Source of the DNA: Pseudoroseicyclus_A sp041714655 | Lineage (GTDB): Bacteria; Pseudomonadota; Alphaproteobacteria; Rhodobacterales; Rhodobacteraceae | Length of the DNA: 64,000 nucleotides | Assembly: GCF_041714655.1 (NCBI RefSeq) | Contig: NZ_CP168219.1 | Location: 1,116,001-1,180,000 of the forward strand | Direction of reading: 5' to 3' | Part shown: in pieces, positions 1 through 7,854 of the stretch | How the letters are laid out: each line of letters begins with the position of its first letter | How positions within the stretch are numbered: the stretch's first letter is position 1 | Position numbers and translations under genes: made by a program | Notes under the pieces: model-generated | The model's database searches: none | What the model saw: the letters and a program-made list of their open reading frames with translations, nothing else | What the model was told of the DNA's origin: nothing

Positions 1-1138
1 GCTCTGCCGGCGGAGTGGCGCGGAGCCGCGCCCAGGCGGCGGCGAGGCGGGCGAGGAAGGTGATGCGGTCGCCCTTCGGCCCCCAGGTGGCGATCTCGCA
101 TTCGGTCGCCTCGTCGCGCCAGGCGGCATCCTTGAAGGCGATGGCCCGGGTGATGAGCCGGCCGTCGACCTCCGGCAGGGCGACGTTCATGGCGACATCG
201 CGGGCGGAGAGGCCGGCGGCGGAGGCCTCCCAAGCCTCCTGGCTGCCGGCGGCGAGAATGGCCTGCAGGACGGGGGCGCCGTTGGCGGCAGGGGCGGCGA
301 GCGGGTTGCGGCCAGTCTCGCCCGGGGCGGCGGTGGCGAAGGAGGTGAGGTTGAGGATCACCTCCGGCGGGGCCTCGGTGAAGAGGGATTGGAGCGTGGC
401 GGCGGAAAGATCGTCCTTCAGCGAGGTGACGAAGACCGGGAGGGGGGCGAGGCCGGCGCGGAGGAGCGCCTTCGTCAGCCGGTCGACCGGCGCGAGGCCG
501 CCGCCCTGGAGGATTGCGCGGTAGAAGACGATGGGAATGACGGGCGCGCCCGGCGCCCAGTGGGCGCGGAGGTCGGCGAGGGCGGGCTCCGGCTGGCCGG
601 GCCAGTAGAGGCCGGCCTTGAGGAAGGGGCGCGCCGGCGCGGGGCGGGCGGCGCCCTGGATCATCGCCCGCGCATGGGCGAGGAAACCCGCGGCATTGGC
701 CGGGCCGCCTTCGGTGAGGAAGGCGTGGAGGGCCGCGTAATCCTCCGGGGGCACGGTGGAGAGGGAGGCGAGCTCGGCATCGGGCTTGTCGTCGCCGGGG
801 AGGGCGACGAAGGCGACGCCGGCCTCGGCGAGCCGGGCCGAATACTGGGCGAGCCCGTGGCTCCAGTAGGGCGCGCCGCCGAGGATACGGGCGATGACGA
901 GGCGGGCGTGGGTGGCGCAGCTCTCGAGATGCAGATCGACGCTCATCGGATGGGCGAGATGCTGGAGGCGCATGAGGCGGAGGCCGGGCGGGGCGGGCAT
1001 CTCCGCCCGCGCCATGGCGAGGGCGGCGAGCTCGGTATCGGCGGCGGAGATCACGACGAGCTCGGCGGGGGACTGGGTGGTGTCCACCGGCTGGGAGCCG
1101 TCGGCGATCTCTCCGGGGGTGGCGGCGATCAGATGCAT
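1..1138 (-). CDS. cobN: Cobaltochelatase subunit CobN, N-terminal part (runs off window start)
   Basis: This is the first 379 residues of the large subunit of the aerobic ATP-dependent cobaltochelatase (CobNST), which inserts cobalt into hydrogenobyrinic acid a,c-diamide in cobalamin synthesis. The start MHLIAATPGEI and the following DTTQSPAELVVISAADTE are typical of CobN amino termini. CobN is normally about 1,100-1,250 residues, so roughly a third is visible; the truncation is the window edge, not a lesion. It lies downstream of cobW and a GNAT gene on the same strand, 232 bp after the GNAT stop. That gap carries a terminator-like element, so cobN may be partly uncoupled from the riboswitch-controlled cobW transcript. 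The ATG at 1138 was chosen because homologous sequence begins there. Confidence 0.93.
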   Translation of the reverse strand, partial: MHLIAATPGEIADGSQPVDTTQSPAELVVISAADTELAALAMARAEMPAPPGLRLMRLQHLAHPMSVDLHLESCATHARLVIARILGGAPYWSHGLAQYSARLAEAGVAFVALPGDDKPDAELASLSTVPPEDYAALHAFLTEGGPANAAGFLAHARAMIQGAARPAPARPFLKAGLYWPGQPEPALADLRAHWAPGAPVIPIVFYRAILQGGGLAPVDRLTKALLRAGLAPLPVFVTSLKDDLSAATLQSLFTEAPPEVILNLTSFATAAPGETGRNPLAAPAANGAPVLQAILAAGSQEAWEASAAGLSARDVAMNVALPEVDGRLITRAIAFKDAAWRDEATECEIATWGPKGDRITFLARLAAAWARLRATPPAE

Positions 1139-1156
1139 GGTGTCGGGCCGATGAGA

Positions 1157-1228
1157 GGGGGGCGCTGCCCCCCGCTCCTTGAACGGGCGCCCGCGGGGCG
1201 ACTCCCCCCGCGGGTATTTGGAGACAAG
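1157..1228 (-). terminator. Dispersed box-plus-hairpin element, copy a (after GNAT gene)
   Basis: Read on the minus strand from the GNAT stop, this contains a box (CTTGTCTCCAAATACCCGCG), then a CCCGCGGGG/CCCCGCGGG hairpin, then the G6/C6 hairpin GGGGGGCAGCGCCCCCC. The same order recurs after smc, fdsD, apt and the aldehyde dehydrogenase gene. There is no U-tract after the hairpin, so termination is inferred from placement and stem strength. Confidence 0.55.
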
Positions 1229-1370
1229 CGAGAGGGGGCGGAGGGGCGTTGGGACCGATCGTGGGGCGCAGTGAGGCGGGCGGTTTGGGGGCCGCTGCCG
1301 CCTGCGGTTGCCTGGACATGAGCGGAGGGGACGGGCCGGAGTTGGACCCGGTCAGCGTGCAGTGCGGCGG

Positions 1371-1841
1371 TCACGAGAGGGCCTTCTCGAAGAAGAGCGA
1401 GCCGGGGCTTTCCTCGTAGGCGCCGAAGGGGCCGCAGGGCGTGAAGCCGGCGCGGGTGTAGAGCCTGTGGGCGGCGTCGAGGCCGGGGCCGGTCTCGAGG
1501 CGGAGCCAGGGGAGGCTGGCGGCGCGGGCCTCGGCCTCCAGCGTGGCGAGAAGGGCGGCGGCGACGCCCCGGCCCCGGGCGGCCTCGGCGGTGAAGAGGG
1601 ATTTCACCTCGCCATAGCCGGGGCGGAGGGCGAGGGCGCCGGTGCCGAGCGCGGTCGCCCCCTCCTCGGCGAGGAAGAAGAGGATGCCGGGCGCCGCGAG
1701 GGCGTCCAGCGATAGAAAGTGGTTCTGCTCCGGCGGGTAGAGCGCCTGCATCAGGGCGTGGCTCTGATGCAGGAGCGCGGCGGCGCCGGGCTCATGCGGG
1801 GAGGCGCGGCGGATCGTGAGCGCCGGATCGGGCGCGATCAT
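1371..1841 (-). CDS. GNAT-family N-acetyltransferase
   Basis: A 156-residue single-domain acetyltransferase. The GNAT core is visible: a beta4 segment ending in GYGEVKSLFTAEAARGRGVAAALL, with the acetyl-CoA loop R-G-R-G-V-A around residues 89-94, then the C-terminal pattern AAHRLYTRAGFTPCGPFGAYEESP, where the final residues match GNATs that act on amino acids or small amines. The ATG at 1841 overlaps the cobW stop by 4 bp (ATGA), so the two are translationally coupled and this gene is presumably under the cobW riboswitch. The substrate cannot be told from sequence and no known cobalamin step needs an acetyltransferase; co-transcription may be incidental. Confidence 0.85.
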   Translation of the reverse strand: MIAPDPALTIRRASPHEPGAAALLHQSHALMQALYPPEQNHFLSLDALAAPGILFFLAEEGATALGTGALALRPGYGEVKSLFTAEAARGRGVAAALLATLEAEARAASLPWLRLETGPGLDAAHRLYTRAGFTPCGPFGAYEESPGSLFFEKALS

Positions 1842-2926
1842 GCCGGGACGGGCGCGGCGGCTGGGGCGGGGGCGGCGATGGAGGCGATGGCCGAGGTGAT
1901 GGCGGCGCGGTCGAGCCCGGCGAGGCCGATGACGACGAGGCGGCCGGCGCGGGGATCGGTGCCGAAGGGCCGGTCGAAGTAGCTCTCCACCCGCGGCCCG
2001 ACCGCCTGGACGGCGAGGCGCATCGGCTTGCCGGCGACCGCGGCGAAGCCCTTGAGGCGGAGGATGTCATGGGCGGTGATCACCTCGGCGAGGCGGCGGG
2101 TGAGGGCGGCGGGGTCGGGGACCTCGCCGAGGTCCACCGTGAAGCTCTCGAACTCGTCGTGGTCGTGCTCGTGGTGCTCGCCCTCATGGCCGTGGTGGAC
2201 CTCGGCCCGCCCCTCCATGTCGGCCTCGGCCGCGGCACCGACGCCGAGGAGAACCTCCGCGGGCAGGGCCCCGTGCGAGGCCTTCACCACCTGCACCCCG
2301 GGGCGGGTGCCGGCGGCGAGGGTTTCGGCTAGGGCGGCGGCCTCTGCCTCGCCCATCAGATCGGATTTGGAGACGACGATCATGTCGGCGCAGGCGAGCT
2401 GATCCTCGAAGAGCTCCGAGAGCGGCGTCTCGTGGTCGATGCTGCCGTCCGCCTCGCGCTGCGCCTCGAGGGCGGCATGGTCATGGGCGAAGCGCCCGGC
2501 GGCCACCGCCGGCCCGTCGACGAGGACGACGACGCCGTCCACCGTCACCTTCGTGGCGATGCCCGGCCAGTTGAAGGCGCGCACCAGCGGCTGCGGCAGG
2601 GCGAGGCCGGAGGTCTCGATGACGATATGGTCGGGCCGGTCGGGCCGGGCGAGCAGCGTCTCCATCATCGGCAGGAAATCGTCGGCCACGGTGCAGCAGA
2701 TGCAGCCGTTCGAGAGCTCGACGATATCCTCCTCGCGGCAGGTGGCATCGCCGCAGCCCTTCAGGATCTCGCCGTCGACGCCGAGATCGCCGAACTCGTT
2801 GATGATGAGGGCGATGCGCCGCTCGCCGGCATGGGCCAGCATGTGGCGGATGAGCGTGGTCTTTCCGGCGCCGAGAAAGCCGGTGACGATGGTTGCGGGG
2901 ATGCGGCCCGCGCGCGGATTGGTCAT
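1838..2926 (-). CDS. cobW: CobW/COG0523-family GTPase metallochaperone
   Basis: A 362-residue G3E-family P-loop GTPase, thought to deliver Co(II) for cobaltochelatase. Visible motifs are the Walker A TGFLGAGKTTLI near residue 15, INEFGDLGVDGEIL, the metal-binding CxCC signature NGCICCTV, the GTP-specific SKSD, and a histidine/acidic loop HHGHEGEHHEHDHDE before the CobW C-terminal domain. The start at 2926 has a strong Shine-Dalgarno GGAAGGAG 6 bases upstream; an earlier ATG two bases upstream opens a frame that stops at once. A cobalamin riboswitch sits directly upstream, arguing for a true cobalamin role rather than a zinc one. It overlaps the GNAT gene by 4 bp. Confidence 0.93.
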   Translation of the reverse strand: MTNPRAGRIPATIVTGFLGAGKTTLIRHMLAHAGERRIALIINEFGDLGVDGEILKGCGDATCREEDIVELSNGCICCTVADDFLPMMETLLARPDRPDHIVIETSGLALPQPLVRAFNWPGIATKVTVDGVVVLVDGPAVAAGRFAHDHAALEAQREADGSIDHETPLSELFEDQLACADMIVVSKSDLMGEAEAAALAETLAAGTRPGVQVVKASHGALPAEVLLGVGAAAEADMEGRAEVHHGHEGEHHEHDHDEFESFTVDLGEVPDPAALTRRLAEVITAHDILRLKGFAAVAGKPMRLAVQAVGPRVESYFDRPFGTDPRAGRLVVIGLAGLDRAAITSAIASIAAPAPAAAPVPA

Positions 2927-2941
2927 CTCATGCTCCTTCCC

Positions 2942-3129
2942 GTCCCACCGACGGGGCTGATATGTCTGGCAAGGCCGGTCTCCTGGCTGGCGGGTCTGGG
3001 CGCCGCCCGGCCTTCCCGGGCCATCGGCCCAGTGGCGGGTGGGGGCGCTCGCCGCGGACAGTCGCGGGGGCGGCTGCATTCCGGACCCTCCTGGATGGAT
3101 CGGGCCCGTCGCATTCCCGTTTCACCCCT
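2942..3129 (-). ncRNA. Cobalamin (AdoCbl) riboswitch in the cobW leader
   Basis: Reading the minus strand toward cobW, the conserved blocks of the family appear in order: GGTGAAACGGGAATGCGAC, then GCCGCCCCCGCGACTGTC, then GCGGCGAGC, then CCGCCACTGGGCC, then CCCGGGAAGG, and the B12 box AGCCAGGAGACCGGCC (2973-2988). Downstream, CCCGTC-ggtgg-GACGGG forms a hairpin whose 3' arm touches the cobW Shine-Dalgarno, a plausible translation-control expression platform. Known members of this family switch genes off when adenosylcobalamin is bound. The 5' boundary is approximate. Confidence 0.93.
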
Positions 3130-3374
3130 GGCGGCCGCTTGGGCGGCCGCGCGTCGGGGAACCTTGCGGGGCTCATGCTGCGCCCGGCGCCGGGGGAGGT
3201 CAAGGCTGGGCGCGGCGTTTCGCGGGGCGAAAGCGGCAGGGCGGCGCCGGCTGCCGGGTTTCGCCGCGCTGGCGCGCGGCGACGGGGGGCGCGGGCCTGC
3301 GGCCCGCGCCGGGGGCGTGAGGGGGCGGGGCTGCGGCCTGCGTTAGGGAAAGGAGGGGTCTTCGCTTCCGAACT
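3130..3374. other. Intergenic stretch without a recognisable gene
   Basis: Very G+C-rich sequence upstream of the riboswitch, so the cobW promoter should lie here, but no clear -35/-10 pair stands out. Two perfect hairpins are visible: GCGGCCGC-ttgg-GCGGCCGC (about 3131-3150) and CGCGGGCC-tgc-GGCCCGCG (3290-3308). Open frames crossing this stretch have no homology-like composition and no ribosome binding site. Confidence 0.5.
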
Positions 3375-3566
3375 CACCAAAGCAGCAGCTTCGGAGCCGT
3401 CCATCGCTGAGGGGGCCTCGGCCACGGGGCCGGCCCGGTCAAGCAGAATGACGGTTTCCACCGCCCGTGCCGGGCGGCGGAGCCTCCGCAATTCCGCTTG
3501 ACCGGGCCGCCCCCGCGGCCGGACGAGGCCCCAGCGATGGACGGCTCCGAAGCAGCGGCCTTGGTG
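3375..3566. repeat. 192-bp long imperfect palindrome (MITE- or REP-like element)
   Basis: The left arm begins CACCAAAGCAGCAGCTTCGG and the right arm ends in its near-complement CCGAAGCAGCGGCCTTGGTG. Inside are a perfect 21-bp stem (CTTCGGAGCCGTCCATCGCTG at 3389-3409 against 3532-3552), a matching GGTCAAGC/GCTTGACC pair, and a central hairpin CCGCCCG-tgc-CGGGCGG at 3461-3477. Nearly the whole unit folds into one cruciform or RNA stem. It carries no transposase; both strands read the peptide MDGSEAAAL because of the symmetry. It most resembles a non-autonomous mobile palindrome. Confidence 0.8.
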
Positions 3567-3722
3567 GTGTGGGCGTGGAAGGCGGCTGGCGGCGTTGGGC
3601 GGGGCCAGATCTTGTGGATAAAGGGTGGCGGATGCCCCTATCTGGGATGCGGGGCGTTGACTCGTGGGGAAGGGAGGGACGAAGCTTCCTGCCAACCAAG
3701 AATCGCGAGCAGCGAAATCCAG

Positions 3723-6700
3723 ATGCGCTTCACCCGGCTCCGCCTCAACGGCTTCAAGAGCTTTGTCGACCCGACGGACCTCGTGATCAACGAGGGCCTG
3801 ACCGGGGTCGTGGGGCCGAACGGCTGCGGCAAGTCGAACCTGCTCGAGGCGCTCCGCTGGGTCATGGGCGAGACGCGGCCGACCGCGATGCGGGGCGGCG
3901 GCATGGAAGACGTGATCTTCGCCGGCGCCGCGACGCGGGCGGCGCGGAACCATGCCGAGGTGGCGCTGCATATCGACAATTCCGACCGGCTCGCCCCCGC
4001 CGCCTTCAACGAGCACGATCATATCGAGATCACCCGGCGCATCACCCGCGACGTGGGCAGCGCCTACCGGCTCTCCGGCAAGGAGGTGCGGGCGCGCGAT
4101 GTGCAGATGCTCTTCGCCGATGCCTCCACGGGCGCGCATTCGCCGGCGCTCGTGCGGCAGGGGCAGATCAGCGAGCTGATCAACGCCCGGCCCGCCGCGC
4201 GGCGGCGGGTGCTGGAGGAGGCGGCCGGGATCTCGGGCCTCTACCAGCGGCGCCACGAGGCGGAGCTGAAGCTGAACGGCGCCGAGCAGAACCTCGCGCG
4301 GGTCGATGACGTGATCGAGCAGCTCGCCGGGCAGCTCGCCCAGCTCGCGCGCCAGGCCAAGGCGGCGGCGCGCTACCGCGAGATCGGGGCGAAGCTCCGC
4401 GAGGCGGAGGGGCTGCTGCTCTGGCGGCGCTGGCGCGAGGCGGGGGCGGCGCTGGAGGCGGCGGAGGCGGCGCTTCGCGAAAGGATGCTCGGCGCCTCGC
4501 AGGCCGAGAGCGCGGCGCGGGCGGCCGAGGCGGCGCGGGGCAAGGCCGAAGAGGCGATGCCGGCCCTCCGCGAGGAAGAGGCCATCGCTGCCGCCCTTGC
4601 CCAAAGGCTCGAGCTCGAGCGCGCGCAGCTCGAGGAGGAGGAGGCCCGCGCCCGCCGCGCCATCGAGCGGCTGCAATCCACCCTCGCCCAGCTCGCCCGC
4701 GATGCCGCCCGCGAGGCGGAGCTCGGCGGCGATGCCGAGGCGACGCTGGCGAAGCTGGCGGAGGAAGCGGCCGCCCTCACCGAGGCCGGCGAGGGCCATG
4801 AGGCGCGGCTGGCGGAGGAGGCGGAGGCCGCCCGCGCCGCCGCCGAGGCGCTGGCCGCCCGCGAGGGGGCGCTCTCCGAGGCGACCGAGGATGCCGCCCG
4901 CCTCGCCGCCCGCCACCAGTCGGCCCAGCGCCTGATCGAGGAGCGGCAGACGACGCGCAACCGCGCCGAGGAGGCCATGGGAAAGGCCAAGGCCGCCCGC
5001 GATGCCGCCGCCGAGGCGCTCACAAAGGCGGAGGCGGACCTCGCCGCCGCCCGCGCCGCGGAAGAGGCGGCCGCCGGGGCCTCCGCCAGCGCCGAGGCGG
5101 CGCTCACCGAGGCCGAGGCGGCCCGCGCGGCGACGCAAGGCGCGGAGGCGGAGGCCCGCGCTGCCCGCTCGGGCGTCGAGGGCGAGGCGAGCGCGCTCAA
5201 GGCCGAGGTCGCGGCGCTCCGCCGCCTCGTCGAGCGCGATGCGGCCGAAGGCGGGCAGGTGCTCGACCTCGTCTCCGTGGCGCCCGGCTTCGAGAAGGCG
5301 CTCGGCGCGGCGCTGGCCGACGATCTGAAGGCGCCCGTCCTCTCCGGCTCCGCCACCAGCGGCTGGGCGGAGCTCGGCCAGTATGCCGCGCCGCAGCCGC
5401 TGCCCGAGGGTGCCACCCCGCTGGCCGAGCGGATGGAGGTGCCCGCCGTCCTCGCCCGGCGCATCGCGCAGGTCGGGCTGGTGGCGGCGGGGGAGGGCGC
5501 GGCGCTGCAGCCGAAGCTCCTCCCCGGCCAGCGCCTCGTCTCGCCCGAGGGCGACCTCTGGCGGTGGGACGGGTTCACGGCCGGGGCCGAGGATGCGCCG
5601 ACCGCCGCGGCGCTACGCCTGCAACAGCGCAACCGGCTCACCGAGTTGACGCGCGACCTGGCCGAGGTCGAGGCCCGCGCCGCCGCGGCGGCCGAGGCGC
5701 ATGAGGCGCTGGCCACGCGCCTCAAGGCCGAGACGGAGGCCGAGAAGACCGCCCGTGCCGCCCGCCGCGATGCGGAGGGCGCCGTCGCCGAGGCGAGCCG
5801 CCGCGCCTCCCGCGCCGAGGCGGAGCGCAACATCGCCGAGGGCAAGCGCGAGAGCGCGGCCCTCGCCGAGACGCGCTTCAAGGCCGAGGCACGCGAGGCG
5901 GCGACGGCGCTGAAGGAGGCGGAGGCGGCGGCCATCCCCGAGGCGGAGCTCGCCGCCGCCCGCGCCTCCACCGCCGAGCTGCGCACCGGGGTCGAGGCGG
6001 CGCGGCTGGCGATGATCGCCCGGCGCACGGCGCATGATGAGCTTCGCCGCGAGGGCGAGGCGCGGGCCGCCCGTGCTGCCACGCTCGCCCGCGAGCGCAA
6101 GAGCTGGGAGGATCGTCTGGCCAGCGCCGGCACGCGCCGCGCCGACCTCACCGCCCGTCAGGAGCAGGCGGAGGCCGAGCTCGCCGCCGCCACGGGCGGG
6201 CCGGCGGAGATTGCGGGCAAGCGCGAGGCCCTCTCCGGCGCCATCGCCAAGGCCGGCGCGCGCAAGACTTCGGCCACCGAGGCGCTGGGCAAGGGCGAAG
6301 CGGCGCTTCGCGAGGCGACCGTCGCCGCCCGCGAGGCCGAGGCCGCCGCCGGCCAGGCCCGCGAGGCGCGCGCCGCCGCCGAGGCCCGCCGCGATGCCGC
6401 CCGCGAGGCGGTCGCCGGCGCCGAGGCCCGCATCGAGGAGGCGCTCGAGCAGAGCCCCGAGGAGCTCCGCGACTCCCTTGGCGAGGCCGTCGAAGGGCGC
6501 GCCAGCTCGGAGGAGATCGAGACGCAGATCTCGGCCCTCCGCCGGCAGCGCGACGCGCTCGGCGCGGTGAACCTCCGCGCCGAGGAGGACAGCCGCGAGG
6601 TCGCCGAGGAGCATGACACGCTCGTCAAGGAAAAGGCCGATCTCGAGGCGGCGATCCGCACGCTGCGCACCGGCATCGCCGCGCTCAACAAGGAGGGCCG

Positions 6701-7178
6701 CGAGCGGCTGCTGACCGCCTTCGAGCAGGTGAACGAGAATTTCACCATGCTCTTCAAGCATCTCTTCGGCGGCGGCGAGGCGCGGCTGGAGCTGGTCGAA
6801 TCCGATGACCCGCTGGATGCCGGGCTCGAGATCCTCTGCCAGCCGCCCGGCAAGAAGCTCTCGACCCTGTCGCTCCTCTCCGGCGGCGAGCAGACGCTGA
6901 CCGCGCTGGCGCTGATCTTCGCCGTGTTCCTCGCCAACCCGGCGCCGATCTGCGTCCTCGACGAGGTGGATGCCCCGCTCGACGACGCCAACGTCACCCG
7001 CTTCTGCGACATGCTCGACGAGATGACCCGGCGGACGGAGACGCGCTTCCTCGTCATCACCCACCATGCCGTAACCATGAGTCGGATGGACCGGCTCTTC
7101 GGCGTCACCATGGGCGAGCAGGGGGTGAGTCAACTGGTGTCGGTGGACCTCAAGAAGGCCGAAGCGCTGGTCGCCTGA
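3723..7178 (+). CDS. smc: Chromosome segregation protein SMC
   Basis: A 1,151-residue SMC ATPase, the usual length for alphaproteobacteria; with ScpA/ScpB it compacts and segregates the chromosome. The head has Walker A GPNGCGKSN near residue 32 and, at the C-terminus, the ABC signature LSGGEQTLTALALIFA followed by Walker B CVLDEVDAPLD. Between them lie two long Ala/Glu/Arg-rich coiled coils (about 160-500 and 650-1000) separated by a hinge near 505-645. The start MRFTRLRLNGFKSF at 3723 was chosen because SMC proteins begin exactly there; the upstream in-frame extension is encoded by the palindromic element and is not protein-like. The ribosome site is weak. The coiled coils give long antisense open frames that are not genes. 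Confidence 0.97.
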   Translation: MRFTRLRLNGFKSFVDPTDLVINEGLTGVVGPNGCGKSNLLEALRWVMGETRPTAMRGGGMEDVIFAGAATRAARNHAEVALHIDNSDRLAPAAFNEHDHIEITRRITRDVGSAYRLSGKEVRARDVQMLFADASTGAHSPALVRQGQISELINARPAARRRVLEEAAGISGLYQRRHEAELKLNGAEQNLARVDDVIEQLAGQLAQLARQAKAAARYREIGAKLREAEGLLLWRRWREAGAALEAAEAALRERMLGASQAESAARAAEAARGKAEEAMPALREEEAIAAALAQRLELERAQLEEEEARARRAIERLQSTLAQLARDAAREAELGGDAEATLAKLAEEAAALTEAGEGHEARLAEEAEAARAAAEALAAREGALSEATEDAARLAARHQSAQRLIEERQTTRNRAEEAMGKAKAARDAAAEALTKAEADLAAARAAEEAAAGASASAEAALTEAEAARAATQGAEAEARAARSGVEGEASALKAEVAALRRLVERDAAEGGQVLDLVSVAPGFEKALGAALADDLKAPVLSGSATSGWAELGQYAAPQPLPEGATPLAERMEVPAVLARRIAQVGLVAAGEGAALQPKLLPGQRLVSPEGDLWRWDGFTAGAEDAPTAAALRLQQRNRLTELTRDLAEVEARAAAAAEAHEALATRLKAETEAEKTARAARRDAEGAVAEASRRASRAEAERNIAEGKRESAALAETRFKAEAREAATALKEAEAAAIPEAELAAARASTAELRTGVEAARLAMIARRTAHDELRREGEARAARAATLARERKSWEDRLASAGTRRADLTARQEQAEAELAAATGGPAEIAGKREALSGAIAKAGARKTSATEALGKGEAALREATVAAREAEAAAGQAREARAAAEARRDAAREAVAGAEARIEEALEQSPEELRDSLGEAVEGRASSEEIETQISALRRQRDALGAVNLRAEEDSREVAEEHDTLVKEKADLEAAIRTLRTGIAALNKEGRERLLTAFEQVNENFTMLFKHLFGGGEARLELVESDDPLDAGLEILCQPPGKKLSTLSLLSGGEQTLTALALIFAVFLANPAPICVLDEVDAPLDDANVTRFCDMLDEMTRRTETRFLVITHHAVTMSRMDRLFGVTMGEQGVSQLVSVDLKKAEALVA

Positions 7179-7193
7179 AAACCTCGCCCCCCC

Positions 7194-7242
7194 ATTTCAT
7201 CTGGCCGAAAATACCTCGGGGGTGTGGGGCCAGAGCCCCCAC
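7194..7242 (+). terminator. Dispersed box-plus-hairpin element, copy b (smc/marR convergent)
   Basis: After the smc stop comes the box TTTCATCTGGCCGAAAATACC and then the hairpin GTGGGG-ccagagc-CCCCAC. It separates convergent smc and marR and could terminate both, but the box-then-hairpin order matches smc as the upstream gene. There is no U-tract. Confidence 0.6.
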
Positions 7243-7245
7243 GCC

Positions 7246-7698
7246 TCACTCCTCGACCTGCGCCGCCGCCGCCAGCTTCATCAGCGAGAGCTGCAGGCCC
7301 GGCAGGCCCATCTCTTCCTCCAGCGCCTTGTGCTCGCTCCGCCAGATCGGCAGCGCCCGGCCGAGCACCTCGCGGCCCGCCTCGGTCAGGCGCAGGCGCC
7401 GGGCGCGGCGGTCGGTGGCGTCGGGCTCGACGGCCAGATAGCCCCGCCGCTCCAGCGGCTTCAGCGCCGCCGTCAGCGTCGTGCGGTCCATCGCCAGAAC
7501 CCAGGCGACATCGCCCATGCGGGGCGGCTCCGGCCGGTTCAGCGACATCAGCAGGGAAAATTGCCCGTTGGTCAGCCCCACCGGGCGGAAGGCGAGATCG
7601 AAGCGCCGCGCCAGCGCCCGCGCCGCCCGCTGGGCGTGCAGGCACAGGCAGGCGTCACGAACCTCGAGCGTATCGGCATGTGTGGGCAGACGGGTCAT
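7246..7698 (-). CDS. MarR-family transcriptional regulator
   Basis: A 150-residue winged-helix protein. The centre (about 45-115) has the MarR arrangement: TNGQFSLLMSLNRPEPPRMGDVAWVLAMDRTTLTAALKPLERRGYL is the helix-turn-helix, followed by the wing DATDRRARRLRLTEAGREVL. Two cysteines near residues 17-19 (DACLCLHAQRAARAL) could sense oxidants, but such pairs occur in many relatives, so this is inference. It is divergent from pntAB with 156 bp between, so it may control itself and perhaps pntAB. The ATG at 7698 is the only good start. The ligand is unknown. Confidence 0.9.
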   Translation of the reverse strand: MTRLPTHADTLEVRDACLCLHAQRAARALARRFDLAFRPVGLTNGQFSLLMSLNRPEPPRMGDVAWVLAMDRTTLTAALKPLERRGYLAVEPDATDRRARRLRLTEAGREVLGRALPIWRSEHKALEEEMGLPGLQLSLMKLAAAAQVEE

Positions 7699-7854
7699 TG
7701 TCTCTAACTGTTTATATCAACGCATCCCGTCAATGGCCATGCTGTCACGACCCCGCGTATGGGGCCGATATGTCATCCCGCCGCAGGCCGGGCTTGTGCC
7801 CCCCCGGTGGGGCAGTATCCTGCCCCGACGGGGTTCAGACGGGGGAGAGCACTC
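7699..7854. promoter_or_regulatory. marR-pntA divergent promoter region
   Basis: The spacer between the two start codons holds an AT-richer patch next to marR (TAACTGTTTATATCAACG, about 7704-7722), a candidate MarR operator or -10 region. Closer to pntA is a perfect hairpin GGGGCAG-tatc-CTGCCCC at 7809-7826, about 28 bases before the pntA start. The function of the hairpin is unknown. Confidence 0.4.

Noticed and set aside
3498..3722. An upstream in-frame start that would lengthen SMC by 75 residues.
   Set aside because: The extension is encoded by the palindromic element and spacer; SMC proteins begin at the MRFTRLRLNGFKSF start.
2928..5138. A 736-codon open frame on the minus strand across the riboswitch, palindrome and 5' part of smc.
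   Set aside because: It is antisense to smc and to the riboswitch, has Arg/Gly/Ala/Leu-biased low-complexity composition, and no family motifs. It is a G+C-driven shadow.
4373..6151. A 592-codon minus-strand frame rich in Ser, Ala and Arg within smc.
   Set aside because: It is the antisense of the Ala/Glu-rich coiled coil of SMC; the composition follows directly from the sense codons.
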